The notes beneath the pieces were generated by a model. It saw nothing but the letters and a program-made list of their open reading frames with translations. It had not been told where the DNA came from and did no database searches. DNA of 52,916 nt from Paludibacter propionicigenes (lineage in GTDB: Bacteria; Bacteroidota; Bacteroidia; Bacteroidales; JAFGXI01), in the NCBI GenBank assembly GCA_020721655.1, contig DYMG01000007.1, positions 1 through 52,916 of the forward strand, written 5' to 3'. How positions within the stretch are numbered: position 1 is the first letter of the stretch; every line of letters begins with the position of its first letter. Below, piece after piece: positions 27,381-35,883 of the stretch. The position numbers were made by a program, and so were the translations under genes.

Positions 27381-28619
27381 TTATTTATACCACTCTTGAT
27401 TAGCGACCATTAAGGCTTCTTGAACTGTTATTCTTTGACCATTATTATATGCCGAAACAAATGCGTCGTTAATTTTTGTGTTGTTCCAAATGTTAACTCG
27501 GTGGTCTCTAGCGTCTTTGTAAACGTTATATTTTCCAACAGTATATTTTAGCCAACCTTCGTGCATTTCTAATGAAACTTTTTCGGTCATATTTAGTTTT
27601 TGGAAATATCCTTTTATGCTTGGTAATTTTTTGTGTCCGGCTGCAATTTGAACTTTATATAATACATTTTTTTCTTTTGTTTTGGTGTTTTTGTTTGTTT
27701 CCGGTTCTTTTGTAATTGTATCTATATTTGTTGTGTTGTAAATGTTTTCTGCTGTATTGTTATCGCTGTTTACAGGGTATTTATCGGCAATATATTCGGT
27801 TGTTTTTTCTACATCTATTGTTTGTGTAATTCCATCGTTAATGTAAGATAATGAGCCATTTATATTTATGTTGTTTGATGCTTTTCCTGAGTTAGGTATT
27901 AGTTTGTATGAGATTAAAAATTCTTGTTCAGAAGGTAATGTCATCCATAAAAATTTAACTTCGTTGTTTTTGTATGTAAATATTGCGTCTTTGCTATCTA
28001 TGCTTATTGCTTGGTATCCTTCAGGCACTATTTCTTGAACTTTAGCGAATTGGTCTGCGGGTAGGTTTCCTTTGTTTACTAATAGGTAAATCATTATTTC
28101 GCCTTTCGAATTTATAAAAGGTTCTTGTCGTTTAACGCTAATTCCTAAGTTGTTTTGTGTGTTTATTTGGTTTTTTTCGGTGTTTGCTAAATCATCGGCA
28201 GGTAGTATTTTTATTTTAAAAGGTTCTAAATCACTTGATTTTTTTTCGCCATCTATATATGAAAATAGTCCATTTATTGAAAAATCGCCAACAATTGTAT
28301 TGTCAACTTTAACGTTATATTTTATTTTAATTTCTTCGGTTGTTGGTAATACTAGCCAAAAGAATTTAACTTTTTGCATTTCAAAAGTAAAATCGGCACC
28401 GCCATTTTCTATTGCTTGTGCAGTAAATCCTGCGGGTAATTCTTGCTGAAATCTGGCAAATCCTTCAATTGAATTTTTCTGTATTGTAATTTCTATTATA
28501 AATTCAGTTCCTGCTTTAACTTCAAGTGGTGCGTTCATTTTAAGAGTTACGTCGCCACCAAAAAGAGACATTACTAAAATGCCTAAAAAATTGAATAAGT
28601 AAATTATGTATTTAACCAT
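27381..28619 (-). CDS. Exported protein with duplicated beta domain and SPOR-like C-terminus
   Basis: 412 residues using ATG 28619 (MVKYIIYLFNFLGILVMSLF, signal peptide); the frame is open 18 codons upstream but that adds a basic tail before the signal. Two tandem copies of a roughly 110-residue beta domain are evident: one with KAGTEFIIEITI...FARFQQELPAGFTAQAI...VKFFWLVLP, the other with NSKGEIMIYLLV...FAKVQEIVPEGYQAISI...VKFLWMTLP. A Thr/Asn/Lys linker follows, then a 75-residue end (YKVQIAAGHKKL...VGKYNVYKDARDHR) that looks like a SPOR domain, which binds denuded septal peptidoglycan. A cell-wall or division-site role is inferred. It precedes the barrel gene by 117 bases. Confidence 0.75.
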   Translation of the reverse strand: MVKYIIYLFNFLGILVMSLFGGDVTLKMNAPLEVKAGTEFIIEITIQKNSIEGFARFQQELPAGFTAQAIENGGADFTFEMQKVKFFWLVLPTTEEIKIKYNVKVDNTIVGDFSINGLFSYIDGEKKSSDLEPFKIKILPADDLANTEKNQINTQNNLGISVKRQEPFINSKGEIMIYLLVNKGNLPADQFAKVQEIVPEGYQAISIDSKDAIFTYKNNEVKFLWMTLPSEQEFLISYKLIPNSGKASNNININGSLSYINDGITQTIDVEKTTEYIADKYPVNSDNNTAENIYNTTNIDTITKEPETNKNTKTKEKNVLYKVQIAAGHKKLPSIKGYFQKLNMTEKVSLEMHEGWLKYTVGKYNVYKDARDHRVNIWNNTKINDAFVSAYNNGQRITVQEALMVANQEWYK

Positions 28620-28765
28620 AAAATTATATTTTACTTTTAAGTTACGAAAATACAATTTTTTTTTTGAAAACAAAAATTATTAACAATTGTTGATAACTTT
28701 TGTTGAAAACTATTTTTTTACTTATAGATATTGGTTTTTAGTACTATTTAACAGCTGTTAATTTA

Positions 28766-29920
28766 CTAAATTTTTTTAGCTAAAACAATTCTAAAAGTTG
28801 TTCCAATATTTATTTCGGAGCGTTTTACGAATATTTTGCCTTTATGGTATTCTTCTACTATTCTTTTTGTTAGAGATAAACCTAAACCCCAACCTCGTTT
28901 TTTTGTTGTAAAGCCTGGGTTGAAAATTGTTTTAAAATTTTTTTTCGAAATTCCTTTTCCAGTGTCGGTAATATCAATATATACAAATTGGTTATTGTCT
29001 ATAATTGTTACTGAAAGTTTTCCTTCGCTTCCCATTGCGTCTATGGCGTTTTTGCATAAATTTTCTAATACCCATTCAAAAAGTGGAGCGTTAATTTTAG
29101 CTATTATGTTGTTTTGTGAAAAATTTCTTGAAACTTGAATTTTTTTTGATATTCGTTTTTCAATGTAATCTAAAGCTAAGTTAGTGGTTTCAACAATATT
29201 GTTAGGGTTTAGAACTGGTTGAGAACCTATTTTTGAGAAGCGTTCAGTAATTAATTCAAGGCGTTTTACATCTTTTTCAATTTCTAGGGCAATTTCAGAC
29301 GATTCTTTTTTTGTTTTTAATAGTTCAATCCACGCTAATAGCGACGATGTTGGTGTTCCTAATTGGTGTGCTGTTTCTTTAGATAAACCAACCCATACTT
29401 GGTTTTGTTCTGCTTTTCGCGATGAGCTAAATGCTATATAAGATACTAAAATAAACAAGAAAATAACTCCTATTTGGATAAATGGGTAATAAAATAGGTG
29501 TTTCAATAAAATGGAGTTTTCGTAATATACGTATTGATATACATCGGCGGTTATTTTGATTTTTATTGGTTTGTTTTCATTTTTCATAACATTTAGTTTG
29601 TTTATCATATAATTTTTTTCGTCAACTTTGGTCGAGTCTAAATTTCTATGAAAAAGTATTTTGTTTGTGCTATCTGTTACAATTACTGGCACCGTTTCGT
29701 TGTTTTCTATAACTTTAAATATAAATCCTACATTTTGGTTTAGGTCTGTAACGTCAGAAAGTTCTTTCATTCCTTCAGCCCAAAGTTCAACTTTTTTTCT
29801 TTCTTCTTTTGATAGCTTGTTTACTAACGTGGTTGTGTAAAGTATTGATATTAAGCCAATTGTTATGGCAGATAGTAGGAGTATGAATTTGAGTATTTTT
29901 TTGTTATTATAAATATTCAA
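28766..29920 (-). CDS. Membrane sensor histidine kinase
   Basis: 384 residues from a TTG at 29920 (no ATG until residue 51, which would delete the first membrane helix). Topology: TM helix about 11-33, a periplasmic loop of about 105 residues, TM helix about 144-166, then kinase core. The phospho-acceptor His185 sits in KETAHQLGTPTSS, a variant of the HisKA H-box common in Bacteroidota. Then come the N-box ENLCKNAIDA, DITDTGKGIS and GWGLGLSLT of the HATPase. No receiver or output domain is attached, and no response regulator gene is adjacent, so its partner is elsewhere. It lies 52 bases downstream of the hybrid kinase gene and may be co-transcribed. Confidence 0.9.
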   Translation of the reverse strand: MNIYNNKKILKFILLLSAITIGLISILYTTTLVNKLSKEERKKVELWAEGMKELSDVTDLNQNVGFIFKVIENNETVPVIVTDSTNKILFHRNLDSTKVDEKNYMINKLNVMKNENKPIKIKITADVYQYVYYENSILLKHLFYYPFIQIGVIFLFILVSYIAFSSSRKAEQNQVWVGLSKETAHQLGTPTSSLLAWIELLKTKKESSEIALEIEKDVKRLELITERFSKIGSQPVLNPNNIVETTNLALDYIEKRISKKIQVSRNFSQNNIIAKINAPLFEWVLENLCKNAIDAMGSEGKLSVTIIDNNQFVYIDITDTGKGISKKNFKTIFNPGFTTKKRGWGLGLSLTKRIVEEYHKGKIFVKRSEINIGTTFRIVLAKKI

Positions 29921-29972
29921 AATAAAAGTGGTTTATTAAATGAAGTTGGTAAATGTATTAATTTTTTGTTTA

Positions 29973-32729
29973 TTAGTATAACATTTTAGTGTTTTCCGAA
30001 AATATTTTGCTTATTTTATTCATAAGAATATATCGTCTGATTGGTTTAGTTATAAAATCGATGCAGCCAAGTTTAATGGCTTTTTCTTTTTCGCAAGACA
30101 TTGCGTAAGCCGTTTGTGCAATAATTTTTTGTTTGTTATTATGTTCTAAAATTAAAGATGTGGCTGTAAATCCGTCCATTACAGGCATTTTTATGTCCAT
30201 TAGTATTAGGTCGAATGTTGTATTTTTGCATAATTCTAAGGCTTCTTTTCCGTTTGTTGCGGAATAAATTGTGGCATTTGTTTCTAATAACATTTCTTTT
30301 AGTAGTTCTAAATTAAGTTCTTCATCGTCAACAATAAGTATTTTTTTGTTTTTCCAGTTTGTATCTAATTCTTTTTCCTTTATTATTTGATTTTTTACAG
30401 TTGGTTTTTCAATTGGTAATTTAAAACTAAAAGTAGAGCCTTTATTTTCTTCTGATGTTAGTTTAAACGTGCCATTCATAAGCTCAACAAGGTGTTTGGA
30501 TATTGATAAACCTAGTCCTGTTCCTTGAATTAAGGTTTCGTTGCCTCTGTTAAAACGTTCAAATACAGATTGTTGCAATTTTTTGGGTATTCCTTGTCCA
30601 GTATCGCTCACAAAAAAATCAATAAAATTGTTATTGATGGTGTATCCGAATTCTACTTTTCCTTTAGTAGTAAATTTTTGTGCGTTTGTTAACAGGTTGC
30701 TAATTATTTGGTTAAGTCGGTTTTTATCGGTAAAAATTTCTATTTCTCTTATATTTTCATTTACATTTATTTTGAAAAGTATATTTGAGTTTTTAAAATT
30801 GCGTTTAAATAATTCGAAAAGTTCTGAAATTACCTCATAAGGGAAAAAAACATTTTTTGTTAGATTAATTTCTCCAGCCTCAATTTTTGTTATGTCTATT
30901 ATATCGTCTATTAAATTTAATAGGGTTTTACCCGAATTGTCAATATAATTGTAGTATTTGTTGCGTTGTTCGTTAGTTATGTTGCTTTTAGATAGCATTT
31001 CGGAAAATCCAATTATTGAATTCATTGGAGTTCTTATTTCGTGGCTAATGTTTGCTAAAAAGGCTGTTTTTAATTTGTCGGAATCTTGTGCATTTTCTTT
31101 TTCAATTATGAGTTTTTTTTCTAAATTTATTTTCTGAATTGCAATTGCAGCTTGGTTTCCAAATGTTTCTACTAATTCTTTATCGAACATTGGAATTTCG
31201 TCTTTTAAGAACAAAGAAATACTTCCTAAAATTTCCTGATTGCTTGTTAAAAGTAATGAGTAGTGATGTTTTATTGAAAATTTTTGTCTTATAGTATTGT
31301 AAAAATATTCGGAAAATTCGCCAAAATTTTTGTCTATTTGGTAATCGTCTAAATTTACTAATCCTTTAATGTTTTTTTCAAATCTAAAGTTTCTAATATC
31401 TATTTTTTGTCCAATAAGTTTGTGAGGAAATGAATCTAATACTTCTTTTGCATTTGAAATAATACCATCTAAGCTTTCTACCACCACATTTGTGCCGTTG
31501 TACGATGCTGTTAAAATATAAGAATTTGGTACAATTTTTAGCAAACTTTTCCCAATATAGCTGTAAATATTGTCGGTTGTAGACATTTTTAAAAAAGCAG
31601 TTGCTGAATTAGATAGAAATTTTAAGTTGCTTTTTACCAAATTTTCTTTTTCTTGGTTTGCTACAACTTTACTGTAGTCGAAAATAGATAGTTGATAATA
31701 TTTTTGCGAATAAAATTCAATTGTAGATATACCAATTTCAACTGGAATTTTACCAACGTAAAAAAGTTTGTTTTTTGTTGGTTTATTTTCTTTTATAATG
31801 TTGAAAAAAGAGTCGTTACTTGCTGTTGTGATTATATTATTTATGTTTAAATTAATAACTTCATTTAATTCTTTATTCATTAATTTTAGAGCTGTTAAAT
31901 TAGCTTCAAAAATATTCCCTTTTTCGAAGTCAAATAATAATAGTGCCGATTGTGAGTTCTGAAATATTGTTTTATATTGTTGTTCAGAGCGGTCAAATTT
32001 TTGCTTTAATTCTTTAAATTGAGATAAATCGGTAAAAGTAACCCTGTAGCCAGATGTTTTGTTGTTTTTTGCTATTTTTGTTATAACAGTATAAACATCA
32101 ATGTGTTGCTTCTCAAAAACTGATACTCTAAGTATATCTTTAAAGGTGTTATTATTGCTACTTAAGTATGCATCAATATCTTTTTTATGGATTTCATCTA
32201 TAAATTTAAATATGTTTGCTTTGGGTTTTAAGTTTTTTTCTTTTATGTTTAAAAAGTTTAAACCATATTTTTCAATTTTTTGAATTTCTAAGTTTAAATC
32301 GGTTAAAATAGTTGTTTGCGATAAAAAATCGGTAAAATTGTGTTCAATTAGTTCGTTTTCTTGTGTGTTAGAATTTATTGATACATCAATAAAAATATAT
32401 AAAATAGATGAAATTTTGCCATTATTATAAATAGCATTCGATGTTACAATAAAACTAAGAGGTTTATCATTTTTACTCAAAAAATTAACTGTAAATTTGT
32501 TTTGTGTGCTGTTTTTTTCAATATAATCGTTAATATTAAAATTGGCTAATTCACTAAAATTGTATTCAGTATTTTTTAAAAAAGTGTTGTTTGCAAAAAT
32601 TACTTTGTCGAGAGTGCTGGTAATTAATATGCCAAAATGTTCGTTATCAGCAATTAAATTGAAATTTAGATTAAATTCATCAATTATATTTTGTTGAGAA
32701 ATGGATTTGTTAATTAAATTTGTTGCCAT
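29973..32729 (-). CDS. Hybrid sensor histidine kinase (PAS-PAS-GAF-HisKA-HATPase-REC)
   Basis: 918 residues without a signal peptide or membrane helix, so cytoplasmic. PAS-like segments at about 20-150 and 250-370 (LLFDFEKGNIFEANLTALKL), a GAF-like region about 375-535 (ETFGNQAAIAIQK at its end), HisKA with His near 560 in ISHEIRTPMNSIIGF, HATPase with FTTKGKVEFGY, DTGQGIPKKL and GTGLGLSIS, and a C-terminal receiver with IDDEE-type start ILIVDDEELN and phospho-acceptor Asp near 845 (LILMDIKMPVMDG). There is no DNA-binding output, so it likely signals through another protein. A 19-bp motif shared with the restriction gene's upstream region lies just before its start. Confidence 0.93.
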   Translation of the reverse strand: MATNLINKSISQQNIIDEFNLNFNLIADNEHFGILITSTLDKVIFANNTFLKNTEYNFSELANFNINDYIEKNSTQNKFTVNFLSKNDKPLSFIVTSNAIYNNGKISSILYIFIDVSINSNTQENELIEHNFTDFLSQTTILTDLNLEIQKIEKYGLNFLNIKEKNLKPKANIFKFIDEIHKKDIDAYLSSNNNTFKDILRVSVFEKQHIDVYTVITKIAKNNKTSGYRVTFTDLSQFKELKQKFDRSEQQYKTIFQNSQSALLLFDFEKGNIFEANLTALKLMNKELNEVINLNINNIITTASNDSFFNIIKENKPTKNKLFYVGKIPVEIGISTIEFYSQKYYQLSIFDYSKVVANQEKENLVKSNLKFLSNSATAFLKMSTTDNIYSYIGKSLLKIVPNSYILTASYNGTNVVVESLDGIISNAKEVLDSFPHKLIGQKIDIRNFRFEKNIKGLVNLDDYQIDKNFGEFSEYFYNTIRQKFSIKHHYSLLLTSNQEILGSISLFLKDEIPMFDKELVETFGNQAAIAIQKINLEKKLIIEKENAQDSDKLKTAFLANISHEIRTPMNSIIGFSEMLSKSNITNEQRNKYYNYIDNSGKTLLNLIDDIIDITKIEAGEINLTKNVFFPYEVISELFELFKRNFKNSNILFKINVNENIREIEIFTDKNRLNQIISNLLTNAQKFTTKGKVEFGYTINNNFIDFFVSDTGQGIPKKLQQSVFERFNRGNETLIQGTGLGLSISKHLVELMNGTFKLTSEENKGSTFSFKLPIEKPTVKNQIIKEKELDTNWKNKKILIVDDEELNLELLKEMLLETNATIYSATNGKEALELCKNTTFDLILMDIKMPVMDGFTATSLILEHNNKQKIIAQTAYAMSCEKEKAIKLGCIDFITKPIRRYILMNKISKIFSENTKMLY

Positions 32730-32738
32730 AAAATTTGC

Positions 32739-32757
32739 ATTTTAATCAAAAATATAA
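32739..32757 (-). promoter_or_regulatory. 19-bp motif, also present before the restriction gene
   Basis: attttaatcaaaaatataa is identical to 39341-39359. It begins 10 bases upstream of the kinase ATG. On the minus strand it contains TATTTTTG (32747-32754), fitting the -7 consensus TAnnTTTG, so it could be a core promoter rather than an operator. In such AT-rich DNA chance identity cannot be excluded. Confidence 0.4.
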
Positions 32758-32835
32758 AAATAATTGACAATAATTTTGAAATAATAAAATATCAATGAAA
32801 TTATTCTATCAATTGTTTTTACTTTTGAGGTGTAA

Positions 32836-35295
32836 ATGGACAATAAAATAACAAAATACGTAGATTTAATACTGCCAGTACCTTTACCTAAACTATATAC
32901 TTACTCAGTTCCGCAAGAATTTATTGATGATTTAGAAGTTGGATTAACAGTAATAGTTCAGTTTGGAAAAAAAAAGTTGTATTCGGCAATAATTAAAAAT
33001 ATTCATACTAATAAGCCAGAATATTTAACTAAAAATATTGTAGATATTGTAAACCCAAAGCTTAAAATAACCGAAAATCAATTAAAATTATGGGATTGGA
33101 TTTCGGAATATTATATGGCTTTTATTGGCGATGTTTTTAATGCTGCATTGCCTTCGGGGCTAAAACTTGAAAGCGAAACCTTAATTTCTCTGTCTGAAAA
33201 TATTTCCGATTTAGAGCTCTCTGATGATGAATTTGCAATTATAAATAAGTTGAAAAATTCGGAAAAACCACTTTTATTGACCGATATTACAGCTTTAGTA
33301 TCTAATAATGTGATTAATACAGTAAATAAATTATTAGAAAAAAACATCATAAATATTAATGAAAAAATAGAGTCGAAATATACAATAAAAACAATAGAGC
33401 TAATTTATTTAAACGAAAAATACAATTCAGAAAAATTGTTAAATGAGCTTTTCGATTCTTTAAACAAAGCACCAAAACAATATGATTTAGTTGTTTCGTA
33501 CATAACTTTATCGGGAATTTTAAAAAATGAAATTAACAAAATACCTAAATCGGAGTTGCTACTAAAATCAAAATCGAACAACGAAGTGCTTAAAAGTTTA
33601 ATAAATAAAGGTGTTTTTATTTCTGAAAAAGTTAATATTGACCGTTTAATTTTTAATAATAAAAGCGAAAATGTAATAAATGAATTAAATAATTATCAAC
33701 AAGAAGCATTTGATGAAATTAAACAACAGTTTAATGATAAAGAAGTTGTGCTATTGCACGGAATTACTGGTAGTGGAAAAACTGAAATTTATATTAAACT
33801 AATAGAAGAGCAACTAATAAATAATAAGCAGGTTTTATATTTGCTGCCAGAAATAGCAATAACTACACAAATTATAAACAGATTACGCAGAGCTTTTGGC
33901 GATATTGTTGGAGTTTATCATTCTAAATTTAATAATAATGAACGAGTTGAAATATATAGAAATACCGAAAATAAAAAATACAAAATTATTTTGGGTGTTA
34001 GGTCTTCTATATTTTTGCCATTCAATAATTTAGGTCTTGTTATTGTTGATGAGGAGCACGAAACAACGTATAAGCAATTTAACCCATCGCCACGATACAA
34101 TGCACGCGATACGGCAATTGTTTTGGCAAGTTTTTATAAAGCAAAGGTTTTACTTGGAACTGCAACTCCTTCGTTAGAAAGTTATTATAATGTTAAATCG
34201 GACAAATATGGACTTGTAGAACTCGAAAATCGTTTTGGGAAATCAATATTACCAAAAATTACTTTGTACGATATTAAAGATGCACGAAAAAAAAATAAGA
34301 TGAAATCGATTTTTTCGCCACTTTTAGTCGATAAAATTAAAAATGCTTTAGCAAATAATAAACAAGTAATTTTATTTCAAAATAGGAGGGGTTTTTCGCC
34401 ATATTTGGAGTGTGCAGAATGTGGTTGGGTACCATATTGCGAAAATTGCGATGTTAGTCTTACTTATCATAAATATTCAAATAATGTTAGTTGTCATTAT
34501 TGTGGATACTCAATAAATGCACTTAATAAATGTAAAAGTTGCGGTTCTACAAATATGATAACAAAAGGAATTGGAACAGAAAAGGTTGAAGATGAAATTT
34601 CGTTGCTATTTCCAAGTGCTAAAGTTGGGCGGTTAGATTTAGATTCGGTAAGTAAAAAAAATGCACACGAGGAAATTATAAATAAATTTCAACATAGGCA
34701 AATTGATATTTTAATAGGTACACAAATGATTTCTAAAGGTTTAGATTTTAATAATGTGTCGGTTGTTGGTGTTGTTGATGCCGATAATTTATTAAATTTT
34801 CCCGATTTCAGGGCTTTTGAAAAGGCATTTCAATTGCTTACTCAAGTTTCGGGAAGGGCAGGTAGGGGCGATGAACAAGGTGAGGTAATTATTCAAACAT
34901 CGCAGCCAAGTCATAAAATTTTAAATTTTGTGGTAAACAATAATTATAGCAGTTTTTTTAATAGTGAAATTGTAGAAAGGTTTGAGTTTTCATATCCGCC
35001 TTATTATAAGCTAATTAAACTCACAATTAAGCATAAAAAGCAAGAAATTTTGAGCTTAGGGGCAGATGCTTTTGCTAATGAACTTGTTAAAAATATTAAA
35101 GGTATTGTTTTAGGACCGGAAGATGCTTTAATTGGGAGAGTTCAGAACTACTATATAAAAGAAATTTTAATAAAAATAGAAAAAGGAGAGGCTTTAAAGC
35201 ACGCCAAAAATATTATTTATTATTGTATTGATAGTGTTAAATCGGATTTTAGATTTAAGTATTTAGATATAATTGCAGATGTTGATACAATGTAA
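32836..35295 (+). CDS. priA: Primosomal protein N' (PriA helicase)
   Basis: 819 residues of the replication-restart helicase that recognises stalled forks and loads the replicative helicase. N-terminal DNA-binding domain about 1-110 (VDLILPVPLPKLYTY). Walker A GITGSGKTEIY (about 309-319), Walker B DEEH (about 404), GTATPSLES (motif III). The zinc-binding region has CAECGWVPYCENC, CHYCGY and CKSCGS at about 525-570, giving the expected Cys pairs. GTQMISKGLDFNNVSVVGVVDAD and QVSGRAGRG are motifs V and VI. Length and motif order are normal. It is divergent from the hybrid kinase, sharing the 106-bp region 32730-32835. Confidence 0.96.
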   Translation: MDNKITKYVDLILPVPLPKLYTYSVPQEFIDDLEVGLTVIVQFGKKKLYSAIIKNIHTNKPEYLTKNIVDIVNPKLKITENQLKLWDWISEYYMAFIGDVFNAALPSGLKLESETLISLSENISDLELSDDEFAIINKLKNSEKPLLLTDITALVSNNVINTVNKLLEKNIININEKIESKYTIKTIELIYLNEKYNSEKLLNELFDSLNKAPKQYDLVVSYITLSGILKNEINKIPKSELLLKSKSNNEVLKSLINKGVFISEKVNIDRLIFNNKSENVINELNNYQQEAFDEIKQQFNDKEVVLLHGITGSGKTEIYIKLIEEQLINNKQVLYLLPEIAITTQIINRLRRAFGDIVGVYHSKFNNNERVEIYRNTENKKYKIILGVRSSIFLPFNNLGLVIVDEEHETTYKQFNPSPRYNARDTAIVLASFYKAKVLLGTATPSLESYYNVKSDKYGLVELENRFGKSILPKITLYDIKDARKKNKMKSIFSPLLVDKIKNALANNKQVILFQNRRGFSPYLECAECGWVPYCENCDVSLTYHKYSNNVSCHYCGYSINALNKCKSCGSTNMITKGIGTEKVEDEISLLFPSAKVGRLDLDSVSKKNAHEEIINKFQHRQIDILIGTQMISKGLDFNNVSVVGVVDADNLLNFPDFRAFEKAFQLLTQVSGRAGRGDEQGEVIIQTSQPSHKILNFVVNNNYSSFFNSEIVERFEFSYPPYYKLIKLTIKHKKQEILSLGADAFANELVKNIKGIVLGPEDALIGRVQNYYIKEILIKIEKGEALKHAKNIIYYCIDSVKSDFRFKYLDIIADVDTM

Positions 35296-35453
35296 AACTT
35301 AGCATAAACCCAAAATCAGCATTAGGAAATGCTGATTCGATTAAGATTTTGTAATTCAGAATTTTAAAAAATTCTTCAAACAAAATCTAAGTCGGGGTTA
35401 CTCTCATAAAAGCAATAGGTCGATTTTATAAATCTTCTATTGCTTAATTCGGG
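35296..35453. other. Hairpin-rich spacer after priA
   Basis: Three successive inverted repeats: 35315-35336 (9-bp stem atcagcatt / aatgctgat, 4-base loop); 35344-35388 (agattttgt / acaaaatct, extendable outwards with mismatches, enclosing the hairpin agaatttt / aaaattct at 35358-35375); and 35409-35446 (aagcaatag / ctattgctt). None is followed by a good T-run on the plus strand. Could be the priA 3' end, or a small structured RNA. No coding frame seen. Confidence 0.5.
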
Positions 35454-35497
35454 AAAAAAAAGCGAAAAACTCATAATTAAATGAATTTTTCGCTTAA
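35454..35497 (-). terminator. Intrinsic terminator of the tRNA-Leu/tRNA-Gly transcript
   Basis: Read on the minus strand, a stem aagcgaaaaa...tttttcgctt with the extension tcat/atga around a small loop is followed by eight T (plus-strand A-run 35454-35461). It begins immediately after the tRNA-Leu 3' end, so it terminates the tRNA precursor. Confidence 0.85.
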
Positions 35498-35499
35498 GG

Positions 35500-35583
35500 T
35501 ACCCGAGGCCAGACTCGAACTGGCACGGACGCAATGTCCATTGGATTTTAAGTCCAACGTGTCTACCATTTCACCACTCGGGC
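35500..35583 (-). tRNA. tRNA-Leu (anticodon TAA)
   Basis: Minus-strand cloverleaf: acceptor GCCCGAG pairs with CTCGGGT (first pair G-U), D-arm GTG/CAC, anticodon stem TTGGA/TCCAA with loop CTTAAAA (anticodon TAA), a long variable arm (GGAC...GTCC) as expected for a class II tRNA, and T-arm GCCAG-TTCGAGT-CTGGC. The discriminator is A. The next bases are CCT, so the 3' CCA is not encoded. Confidence 0.95.
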
Positions 35584-35604
35584 ATACCTGTAAAGAACTT
35601 TTTG

Positions 35605-35677
<73 letters not shown>

Positions 35678-35788
35678 AATTGAGGTTGCAAATATACTTT
35701 TAATTTTTAAATCTACAAATAAGAATTACGTTTTTTTCTATATTTTTTAAATATTTTATAGACTTTATGGTTTGATAAGGATAAAAAT

Positions 35789-35865
35789 TTATTCCACAAA
35801 AATATCATCATTAATAAATGAAATTACTTTTTGTTCTAATGCTTTGTTGTATAGGATTTTAATTG
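35789..35865. repeat. 77-bp direct repeat, left copy (degenerate mqnD 3' end)
   Basis: Matches 39421-39497 at 76 of 77 positions (single difference at 35856, a versus g). In mqnD frame it would encode the last 24 residues and stop, with one Thr-to-Ile change, but no gene body is attached. It ends 18 bases before the stop of the restriction gene. Sequence similarity stops sharply at both ends. Confidence 0.95.
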
Positions 35866-35883
35866 TTTCGGTTTAGTAAGTAA

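Noticed and set aside
32730-32835. A full -33/-7 promoter for the hybrid kinase
   Set aside because: TATTTTTG is present, but the nearest TTG is only 13 bases away, shorter than expected for this phylum, so only the -7 box is reported.
35789-35865. A truncated second mqnD pseudogene
   Set aside because: Only the last 24 codons are present with abrupt ends and a perfect partner across the restriction gene, so a duplicated target segment explains it better than decay of a whole gene.
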